DNA from: CAIWTU01 sp035686205
GTDB lineage: Bacteria > Desulfobacterota > Desulfuromonadia > Geobacterales > Geobacteraceae
Direction: 5' to 3'
DNA length: 36,648 bases
Assembly: GCA_035686205.1 (NCBI GenBank)
Contig: DASRZQ010000008.1
Coordinates: forward strand, 1 to 36,648
The notes beneath the pieces are model-generated. The model was not told the origin of the DNA, did not search any database, and was given only the letters and a program-made list of their open reading frames with translations. Shown one piece after another: positions 30,676 to 36,648 of the stretch; position 1 is the first letter of the stretch, and every line of letters starts with the position of its first letter. The position numbers and the translations under genes are program-made.

Positions 30676-31314
30676 TTTTGCCTGTGGAGAACCGGCAACG
30701 GTTATTTCAAAGGTCTCGCCCGAACGGGAAAAACGGACCTTGTCCTGGAATATGCGAACGATCCTGGCGCCTTCAACCACCGCACCTTCTCCGACCAGCG
30801 CGCCATTCACCACCGCCCGCCGCTCGGCCCTGTCGTCCTGCCAGGCGATTCCCGAAACTTTCAGGTCGGTGCCGCCGCCGGCGCTTTGCACCGAATCATC
30901 ATTTTTATCTCCGAACGGCTTTGATTCATGCGACTGAATGCGGCCAGGCAAAGTTTCCGCGGGCACAGTCCTTGACGGAATCACCGACGGGACCTTTGCC
31001 GGTTCCGCGGCCAATTTGGGATTGGCCTGGTTCCCCGGCGCGAGAGAAGGGGGAGCAGGCGTGATATTTTCCGCGCTTGCGGAGGCAGCAGGCGCCGGAC
31101 GGTTTCCGCGAGGGGCCAGAAGGAATACCACCGCCGTCGTCACCGCTGCCGTCAACGCTATAACTACTATTATCACGACCGGCAGTTTCCAGCCCGCGGG
31201 CCAGCGCCGGGTGACCCGCGAACTGATGATTGCCGGCACGATATCTACCGAACTTTTCCTGGAAGCGGCCTTTTCCCGCTCCAGTTTTTTCAGCGCATCA
31301 AGTATCAGGCTCAT
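30673..31314 (-). CDS. gspB: GspB-like type II secretion assembly protein
   Basis: A 213-residue bitopic inner-membrane protein. The cytoplasmic N-terminus opens with MSLILDALKKLEREKA, a hallmark of GspB/ExeB-type proteins. It is followed by a membrane helix (about 45-67), a Pro/Ala-rich periplasmic linker and the C-terminal GspB domain (LKVSGIAWQDDRAERRAVVNG, then VRIFQDKVRFSRSGETFEITV), which resembles GspC homology regions. GspB acts with the GspA ATPase to pass or anchor the secretin through peptidoglycan. The start overlaps the end of gspA by 4 bp, so the two are translationally coupled. The secretin and the rest of the type II system are not in this window. Confidence 0.88.
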   Translation of the reverse strand: MSLILDALKKLEREKAASRKSSVDIVPAIISSRVTRRWPAGWKLPVVIIVVIALTAAVTTAVVFLLAPRGNRPAPAASASAENITPAPPSLAPGNQANPKLAAEPAKVPSVIPSRTVPAETLPGRIQSHESKPFGDKNDDSVQSAGGGTDLKVSGIAWQDDRAERRAVVNGALVGEGAVVEGARIVRIFQDKVRFSRSGETFEITVAGSPQAK

Positions 31315-32957
31315 CCCTCTTTCGGGCCTCCTTTGCCGACCAGCTCGGGAGTAAAAAATCCGGCCGCCGAACGGTACAGCAATATCAGGGTTTGCGTGCC
31401 GGCCTTGCCGTCAGGTTCCAGCCCGCGGGCCGACTGGAAGTTTTCGACGGCCGCCGTCGTGGCCTGGTCGTAAACGCCTGTCAGCCCGCCTCGATAAACT
31501 CCCGCTTCCCTGAGCAGAGCCTGCAGGCGGCTGACAGGCTCTCCCCTGCTGCCGCTTTTGAGACCGGACGGAATGTTCCGGTAATTTTTCCAGAGCAGGC
31601 ATATCCTGCCGGACCAGATCCTGTCAAGTTCCGCGGCCGTTATATAATTTCTCCCGGAAATCGCTGGGCATATCATCAAACGGTCGGCATCCATGCCGAC
31701 GAGGGCGAGATATCGCCTGCCGGGAATGCCAGGCAGGGTAAGCTCCAGTATGGCCGGCGAATTTATGCGCTGAAGGGCGCCGATGTTGCCGCTGAATCTG
31801 GAAACCTGCAAGGCCCGGCCCGATGCCAGGGATTCAGGATTCAGGTCATTATTCGCGCCGACTGACCCGTCATACGGCGGGGCCTTCCAGCGGCCGGCCA
31901 GCGCGTTAAACGCCTGGAGCGCGGACACAGACTCGGTCTGGCCTGCCATGACCTCCCTCACGAGATCGGGGAAATTTTTGCCGGCCGGACCCGTATAGCT
32001 TCCTTCAACCTGAAAATTGACCGGGGAAAACGATTGGTTGGGTTTCTTTGCGTGCATGCGGGAAACACCAAAAACGGCGGTGATTAGAATCAAAACGAAA
32101 ACAATGACGCCCGCCGGGTACAGGCGCAAGGAAAGGTAACATTTCTTTTCGGTTTTCCGGAGGTCCTTTACCGCAACCGCCGCAAGGCGCGAAGTTATCT
32201 GCCGCTGTCCCCGAGCGTAGCCCGCAAGAAGCGCGCGATCACAGACGAGATTGATCAGTCTGGGAACTCCTCCCGAGAACCGGAATACCCTCCCGAGGGC
32301 CGCCGTCGCGAAGGAAACGCCGTTTCCGCCCCCGGCAACGGAGAGCCGATGATTAACATAATCCACCGTATCCTCGAAATCCATGCCGCTGAGGCGAAAG
32401 CGCACCGCTATCCTTTGGTTCAGCTGCCGCAATTCGTGCCTCTCCAGAAGCTGCTCCAGTTCCGGCTGTCCCGCGAGGATAATCTGGATCAGCTTGTCCC
32501 TTTCCGTCTCAAGGTTAGATATGAGGCGGATTTGTTCCAACACCTCCTGTTTCAGGTTCTGCGCCTCGTCAATGACCAGCACGACCGTATCTCCGTCCGC
32601 ATTGCGCTCCAGGAGGAAACGGTTCAGCTCGTCCAGGAGCTCTTCATTGTTGAGGCCCGTGTGCGGGATGCCGAATTCGCGGTTGATGGCCTGCATGAGC
32701 CCGGCGGATGAGAGGCTGGGATTGAAAATGAGGGCGGTACGATAATTCTTCCCGTCAAGCTGGCCGAGCAGGGTCCTCAGTACCGTGGTTTTCCCGGTCC
32801 CGACTTCCCCTGTAATCGCCATGAATCCCACATGACCGTTGATTCCGTAAAGCAAATGGGCAAAAGCTTCCTGGTGGGTTCTGCTGAAATAGATAAATGC
32901 AGGATTGGGGGTTACGTTGAAGGGTTTTTCGCTGAATCCGTAAAATGCGCGGTACAT
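31311..32957 (-). CDS. gspA: GspA/ExeA-like AAA ATPase with peptidoglycan-binding domain
   Basis: A 548-residue protein. The cytoplasmic ATPase (1-270) opens with YGFSEKPFNVTPNPAFIY, has Walker A GEVGTGKTT (50-58) and Walker B VLVIDEAQ (126-133). A single membrane helix near 280-300 leads to a periplasmic part. That part has a middle region (about 345-460) that faintly resembles a C39-peptidase-like fold seen in other ExeA proteins, but without obvious catalytic residues. At the C-terminus a PG-binding domain is clear (SRLQALLREAGVYRGGLTGVYDQATTAAVENFQ). Its role is to remodel or grip peptidoglycan for secretin assembly. No good ribosome site precedes the ATG. Confidence 0.9.
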   Translation of the reverse strand: MYRAFYGFSEKPFNVTPNPAFIYFSRTHQEAFAHLLYGINGHVGFMAITGEVGTGKTTVLRTLLGQLDGKNYRTALIFNPSLSSAGLMQAINREFGIPHTGLNNEELLDELNRFLLERNADGDTVVLVIDEAQNLKQEVLEQIRLISNLETERDKLIQIILAGQPELEQLLERHELRQLNQRIAVRFRLSGMDFEDTVDYVNHRLSVAGGGNGVSFATAALGRVFRFSGGVPRLINLVCDRALLAGYARGQRQITSRLAAVAVKDLRKTEKKCYLSLRLYPAGVIVFVLILITAVFGVSRMHAKKPNQSFSPVNFQVEGSYTGPAGKNFPDLVREVMAGQTESVSALQAFNALAGRWKAPPYDGSVGANNDLNPESLASGRALQVSRFSGNIGALQRINSPAILELTLPGIPGRRYLALVGMDADRLMICPAISGRNYITAAELDRIWSGRICLLWKNYRNIPSGLKSGSRGEPVSRLQALLREAGVYRGGLTGVYDQATTAAVENFQSARGLEPDGKAGTQTLILLYRSAAGFFTPELVGKGGPKEG

Positions 32958-33127
32958 GGTTAAAAATGGCGGGCAAACGCCGACTTGAACACAGAAAACA
33001 GGATTGACACTGAGAAAGGCAAGAACAATTCCATCTTTTCTGACTTCACCCTCTGGTTAATTCAAAAAGCTGGACGCCCGGCAATTTATCCGCGCTTCCG
33101 GGCATCGGGAAATAGGGAATTGCCGAT

Positions 33128-33370
33128 TTAAATCCAGCAATCTCCGCCTTCGTAATAGAAAGCGTCCTCTTTCGTCTTCGGGGCTACCCTGAACTTTGCC
33201 TCGCGGGCGCATGCCCTGAATTTCTGAACGGCGCCTTCGCTTACGTCGCCCAGTTTCTCTCGAACTTCCCTTCCGGCTTTAGGGGTCAAAAGGAGCGTCA
33301 GACCGGCGGCCACCACGGCTCCGGCAAGAAACGCCAATAATGCCGTTGATTCGGTTCCTTTGCTTTTCAT
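33128..33370 (-). CDS. YtxH-domain small membrane protein
   Basis: An 80-residue protein. A hydrophobic helix (about 9-28, LLAFLAGAVVAAGLTLLLT) is followed by PKAGREVREKLGD, the YtxH-type signature, and a charged tail ending DCWI. YtxH proteins are often linked to stress responses or cell envelope, without a defined activity. AAGGAG lies 10 nt before the ATG. It is monocistronic; the AT-rich stretch around 33400-33430 is the probable promoter region. Downstream, a GC-rich stem and a distant T run could serve as a weak terminator. Confidence 0.75.
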   Translation of the reverse strand: MKSKGTESTALLAFLAGAVVAAGLTLLLTPKAGREVREKLGDVSEGAVQKFRACAREAKFRVAPKTKEDAFYYEGGDCWI

Positions 33371-33552
33371 AATACCGTTACTCCTTGTCTCGGGTTAAAC
33401 TAAAAAAATGTATAATATACTTAACATAAAAATAGCCATATGAAAACCCATATTGCAATTTTGCCGTATTATGCGCCTCGTTTCAACTCTCACGGACAAA
33501 ACCCGCGGAACATCCAATAAACGGAGATGCACATTCGCCTGAAACAAGAAGC

Positions 33553-33584
33553 GAAAAAAGTCCGGCGGGTAACACCTGCCGGAC
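33553..33584 (-). terminator. rho-independent terminator of the alanine-rich lipoprotein gene
   Basis: An 11-bp stem (33560-33570 with 33574-33584, one G-T pair) with a 3-nt loop, followed in the leftward sense by TTTTTT (33554-33559). It lies 27 bp after the lipoprotein stop codon. Confidence 0.85.
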
Positions 33585-33610
33585 CGGATAGCACGTAGTG
33601 AGGAAAAAAG

Positions 33611-33952
33611 TTACTTCTTCTGTTGCAATTCAAAAGCCTTCTTTGTTTTCTGGGCTGCCTGTTCGCACTTGGCCACGCATTCATCGGCCTTCTTTGCCGC
33701 GTCGGCCGCCATTGCCTTGGCATCTGCGGCATCGGCCTTGGCCGCGGCAACGTCACCGGCCATTGCGTCAACCTTGCTGCCGATATCATTCATCTTCGCC
33801 TCATCAGCCGCAACCTTTGATTCAAGCTTGCCGATCCGGTCGGCCAGCATGGCATCCTGCTGATCCACATAATCCTTGCTTACGCAGGCACACCCGGATA
33901 GAGTCAGCGCTGAAATTACCAATAGCAAACCCTTTGCTTTCGTCATCTTCAT
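33611..33952 (-). CDS. Lpp/OprI-like alanine-rich coiled-coil lipoprotein
   Basis: A 113-residue outer-membrane lipoprotein. The signal peptide ends in the lipobox LTLSGC. The mature part is an uninterrupted heptad coiled coil with an Ala-rich zipper (VAADEAKMNDIGSKVDAMAG; AAKADAADAKAMAADAAKK) and a Lys-rich end (QQKK). It is thus like Lpp/OprI, which trimerise and may tether the outer membrane to peptidoglycan. Two Cys in DECVAKCEQ are unusual for such a helix. The frame is open to an ATG at 33967, but AAAGGAGAC precedes the ATG at 33952. A strong terminator follows, consistent with an abundant, separately transcribed product. Confidence 0.82.
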   Translation of the reverse strand: MKMTKAKGLLLVISALTLSGCACVSKDYVDQQDAMLADRIGKLESKVAADEAKMNDIGSKVDAMAGDVAAAKADAADAKAMAADAAKKADECVAKCEQAAQKTKKAFELQQKK

Positions 33953-34176
33953 GTCTCCTTTCAGCAATGAATTCTTTTTAAATTACGTTTAAAATTCCCT
34001 CACAGTGCTTTCACAAACAAAATGATAGCAGTAAATCCCCCGAGCGCAAGCCAGACGCCGCAAAAAAATGTATTTTTACAAATGATAAGAATTTTTTTTA
34101 ATTATTCCGTTGCCTTTCAGGGGTTTCAGATTTCTCACTCAAGAAGAGAATACGGTGGACCTTTCACCAAAGGCAT

Positions 34177-34212
34177 AAAAAAAGCCCCATTGCCGAAAGG
34201 CAACGGGGCTTT
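34177..34212 (-). terminator. rho-independent terminator of the acetate-transporter-family gene
   Basis: GCCCCATTGCC (34184-34194) pairs with GGCAACGGGGC (34199-34209) with one mismatch and a GAAA loop, followed leftward by a 7-T run (34177-34183). It lies 24 bp after the stop codon. Confidence 0.85.
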
Positions 34213-34236
34213 CATGATTTCAACCGGACAGGTAGT

Positions 34237-34956
34237 TTATTTTTTCATGGGTCCGAGAGGCAGGACGGTTTTACCGAACAGCTCGTTCCATACCTGGGCA
34301 ATACCCGTGTAAATTGCCGACAGTCCGCAGATTATGCCTTCATACCCGGTCAGGATCTTGAAACCCTTGTCACCGGTATAGTCACCGTAAGCCAGCATGA
34401 AGAAAAGCACCGTCAGCGAAAGGAACACGAACTGGAGCGCCCTGTTGAGCTTGAGCGTGCCGATAAACAGAAGTCCGGTAAAGATGCCCCACATTACCAG
34501 GTAAGCGATCATTCCGGCTTCCCCGGGTTTTTCGCCCCAGCCCAGTTTGGGCATTACCAGCAGTCCGACCAGCGTCAGCCAGAAAAGCCCATAAGAGCTG
34601 AACGCCAGCGTTCCGAAAGTGTTCTTTTTCTTCCACTCCATAGCACCGACGATGACCTGGGCGATGCCGCCATAAAAAATGCCCATGGCAAGAATCATTG
34701 TATCAAGGGGATAGTAGCCGGCGTTGTGCAGGTTCAGCAGAACCGTCGTCATGCCGAAGGCGAAAAGACCCAGAGGCGCGGGGTTTGAGGTCGTATCACA
34801 GATGGCCACCTCCGATTTGCTGACTTCTTTGCCCATTTCCGGAAAGACGGCGTGCTCGCCGTCGAGATCGGAAACCGCACCCGTTCCCGCTTTTGCAAAG
34901 CGCTCTCTCGTTTCCGTCAGGAATTCGCCCAAACCCTGTTTTTCTTCATTTGCCAT
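34237..34956 (-). CDS. GPR1/FUN34/YaaH (SatP) family acetate transporter
   Basis: A 239-residue inner-membrane protein with six predicted helices. The family signature NPAPLGL is at residues 58-64, with GIFYGGIAQVIVGAMEWKKKNTFG and FSSYGLFWL following. The family carries acetate or succinate with protons. About 50 hydrophilic residues precede the signature, longer than in E. coli SatP. GGGAGGAAG precedes the ATG. It is monocistronic with its own terminator. About 90 bp upstream of its start a CTTGAT-TC-ATCAAG palindrome may be an operator. It fits an anaerobe that takes up or excretes acetate. Confidence 0.9.
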   Translation of the reverse strand: MANEEKQGLGEFLTETRERFAKAGTGAVSDLDGEHAVFPEMGKEVSKSEVAICDTTSNPAPLGLFAFGMTTVLLNLHNAGYYPLDTMILAMGIFYGGIAQVIVGAMEWKKKNTFGTLAFSSYGLFWLTLVGLLVMPKLGWGEKPGEAGMIAYLVMWGIFTGLLFIGTLKLNRALQFVFLSLTVLFFMLAYGDYTGDKGFKILTGYEGIICGLSAIYTGIAQVWNELFGKTVLPLGPMKK

Positions 34957-35039
34957 TTTTACTTCCTCCCGTGCAATAGTATAGTACTTCCAAATCCCGG
35001 ATAATAATCTGAAAAATAATCAGGCACGCCCATAAGTAA

Positions 35040-35053
35040 CTTGATTCATCAAG
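35040..35053. promoter_or_regulatory. palindrome upstream of the acetate-transporter gene
   Basis: Perfect CTTGAT-TC-ATCAAG, about 90 bp before the start codon of the leftward gene. It has the form of a dimeric repressor site. The regulator is unknown; the half-site spacing does not fit FNR. Confidence 0.35.
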
Positions 35054-35510
35054 ACAAACAAACCAAAAATAAACGGCGCCCTAGTGGATTAATCAGGAAA
35101 ATAATTGATTTGCCAAAACAATAACCTGCATTTGACGGATGATACTTTTAATTCGTAGAACGATTTATGTCAACAAAAATTTTGAAAAAATGTTTTGTTT
35201 TTGCCTGTCTGGAAAGATAACCTACTGTATTCATTATTATCAGGACCTTTCAGCGACAATTTCTTCCAATATTAGATTGCCACTTCACGGGTTTCCCCAA
35301 ATCGCCTTTCACATGGCGGAACTGAAGGGAAAAAGACCCTGATCCGTATCCACTCTAAAATCGAACAGGGAAATAAATCATAACCGTGTTTGAAAAAACC
35401 TCTTAATTTTGACCCGTCACATCACCCCCCAAAAAATGATTAGTGAGTCCAAGGCCTCATCACGCGCCGCCCGGTTGCAAAATTTCGGATCGAAGCATGC
35501 AAATCGCATC

Positions 35511-35539
35511 TTGGCAAACTCATTATAATATTGTAAATT
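35511..35539 (+). promoter_or_regulatory. candidate sigma-70 promoter of the ComM gene
   Basis: TTGGCA (35511-35516, 5/6), a 17-bp spacer and TAAATT (35534-35539, 4/6). It gives a leader of about 25 nt. A perfect TATAAT at 35524-35529 lacks a -35 at the right distance. Confidence 0.4.
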
Positions 35540-35569
35540 AAATTTCTTAAATTTATGTCTGGAGGTATC

Positions 35570-36648
35570 ATGCTCGCCAAAATATTGAGCAGCGCTCTTT
35601 TGGGAATTGACGCGATTCTTGTGGAAGTCGAAGTCGATATTGCGCAGGGACTCCCCCAGTATGCCACCGTAGGGCTGCCCGACGGGGCCGTCAAGGAAAG
35701 CAAGGACCGGGTCAAATCGGCATTGAAAAACGCCGGATACGACTTTCCCGCCCGCCGCATTACGGTCAACCTGGCCCCCGCGGATATAAAGAAAGAAGGA
35801 GCCGCCTTCGATCTTCCCATGTCCGTCGGCATCCTGGCGGCTACCGGAGTCGTCCGGCGCGAACGGCTGAAAGACTATCTGCTGCTGGGGGAATTGTCCC
35901 TCGACGGCGGCGTCAAACCGGTGAGGGGCTGCCTGTCGGTTGCGGTAGCGGCGAAAAAGGCCGGACTGAAGGGCATAATTGTTCCGCTGGAGAATGTTCG
36001 GGAAGGAGCCGTCGTGGAAGGCATCGACGTGATCGGAGTTTCCGAACTCGCCGAAGTGGCGGAATTTCTCAATGGCGAAAGGACAATCGCCCCCCATGTT
36101 GTGGACATACATGATCTTTTCCAGCGAAGCTCGGAATACAGCGAAGATTTCTCCGAGGTAAAGGGCCAGGAACATGCCAAACGCGCCCTGGAAGTGGCCG
36201 CGGCGGGTGCGCACAATATTCTGATGATCGGGCCCCCGGGCTCGGGCAAAACAATGCTTGCCCGGCGAATACCTTCCATCCTGCCGCAAATGTCGTTCGA
36301 CGAGGCCATAGAAACGACGAAAATTTACAGCATCATGGGACTGCTCGAAAGGGAAAGCGCGCTCGTGGCCAACCGCCCTTTCCGTTCGCCGCACCACACT
36401 ATTTCCGACGCCGGACTGATAGGAGGCGGCAACACTCCCCGTCCCGGAGAAGTGTCTCTCTCCCACAACGGCGTCCTTTTCCTGGACGAATTGCCGGAAT
36501 TCAAGAAACACGTCCTGGAAGTCCTGCGACAGCCGATGGAGGATGGACGGGTAAGCATTTCACGGGCGCTGATGTCCATCACTTATCCGTCGAGGTTCAT
36601 GCTGGTCGCGGCGCTCAACCCCTGCAAATGCGGCTTCAGCGGAGATCC
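35570..36648 (+). CDS. comM: ComM/YifB (Mg-chelatase-like) AAA+ ATPase, 5' part
   Basis: The first 359 codons are visible and the frame is still open at the window end; the full protein is usually about 505-510 residues. The N-terminal ChlI-type domain (1-165) opens with AKILSSALLGIDAILVEVEV and GLPQYATVGLPDGAVKESKDR. The AAA+ module has Walker A GPPGSGKT (221-228), RPFRSPHHTISDAGLIGGG and Walker B VLFLDELPEF (D306, E307), then NPCKCGFSGD, the first part of the Cys motif. ComM is a hexameric helicase promoting branch migration in natural transformation; YifB in non-competent bacteria is less defined. CTGGAGGT precedes the ATG. Confidence 0.93.
   Translation, partial: MLAKILSSALLGIDAILVEVEVDIAQGLPQYATVGLPDGAVKESKDRVKSALKNAGYDFPARRITVNLAPADIKKEGAAFDLPMSVGILAATGVVRRERLKDYLLLGELSLDGGVKPVRGCLSVAVAAKKAGLKGIIVPLENVREGAVVEGIDVIGVSELAEVAEFLNGERTIAPHVVDIHDLFQRSSEYSEDFSEVKGQEHAKRALEVAAAGAHNILMIGPPGSGKTMLARRIPSILPQMSFDEAIETTKIYSIMGLLERESALVANRPFRSPHHTISDAGLIGGGNTPRPGEVSLSHNGVLFLDELPEFKKHVLEVLRQPMEDGRVSISRALMSITYPSRFMLVAALNPCKCGFSGD

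Larger units (their letters stand above)
34957..35569. other. 613-bp AT-rich divergent intergenic region
   Basis: It lies between the acetate-transporter gene (leftward) and the ComM gene (rightward) and is notably more AT-rich than its surroundings. Contents seen: a TATACT-type leftward -10 near 34980, the palindrome at 35040-35053, and the ComM promoter near 35511-35539. The 67-codon open frame at 35139-35342 has no ribosome site and no family pattern. The middle 300 bp remain unexplained. Confidence 0.5.

Noticed and set aside
35040..35053. FNR/CRP-type box upstream of the acetate-transporter gene
   Set aside because: The half-sites TTGAT and ATCAA are present but separated by 2 bp instead of the 4 bp required for FNR.
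35417..36511. 364-codon leftward open frame at the window end
   Set aside because: It lies opposite the ComM/YifB gene, whose Walker motifs and ribosome site are clear. The antisense product has no recognisable domain.

Overview
The window looks like a chromosomal segment of a GC-rich Gram-negative bacterium, most likely a member of the Desulfobacterota (former Deltaproteobacteria). Pointers are the small single-siroheme assimilatory-type sulfite reductase, a cobalamin-dependent methionine synthase without a reactivation domain, a receiver-PilZ protein of the kind common in that group, FecR/OmpA envelope proteins, GspA/GspB type II secretion helpers and a transketolase split into two subunits. 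This placement rests on gene content only. I saw no rRNA, tRNA, CRISPR array, integrase or transposase gene.

Layout. 1-2.1 kb: the 3' end of cbiB (cobalamin synthesis) and an MFS transporter. 2.07-2.45 kb: a roughly 380-bp nested palindromic element with no coding potential. 2.6-7.5 kb: sulfite reductase, ABM monooxygenase, lipid-kinase-like protein, Kup potassium transporter and a receiver-PilZ regulator. 7.6-10.9 kb: a long family 2 glycosyltransferase, a zinc alcohol dehydrogenase and a small methyltransferase preceded by a striking double TTCCGGAA palindrome. 11-12.3 kb: a leftward three-gene operon of unknown purpose (three-helix membrane protein, membrane-anchored diheme cytochrome c, HExxH metallopeptidase). 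12.4-19.7 kb: rightward murI, GerMN protein, metH, a conserved unknown, both transketolase halves and a prepilin-like protein. 19.8-22.2 kb: envelope genes (FecR, OmpA lipoprotein, M23 peptidase).

22.3-27.9 kb is the most coherent functional block. It holds an MPGP-type phosphatase, two GT-A glycosyltransferases resembling glucosyl-3-phosphoglycerate/glucosylglycerate synthases, a CmpX/MscS-type channel protein and a glycerate 2-kinase. Together they read as synthesis, release and recycling of a glycosylglycerate compatible solute. 28-36.6 kb: a receiver/PAS histidine kinase, gspA-gspB, a YtxH protein, an alanine-rich lipoprotein, an acetate-transporter-family protein, and the 5' part of a ComM/YifB AAA+ ATPase that runs off the window end.

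Several annotated starts were moved because a Shine-Dalgarno site or promoter fits an internal codon better (kup, alcohol dehydrogenase, murI, transketolase C-subunit, fecR, ompA, the alanine-rich lipoprotein and the unknown gene at 16.6 kb). Assignments are from reading sequence motifs; no database search was run.
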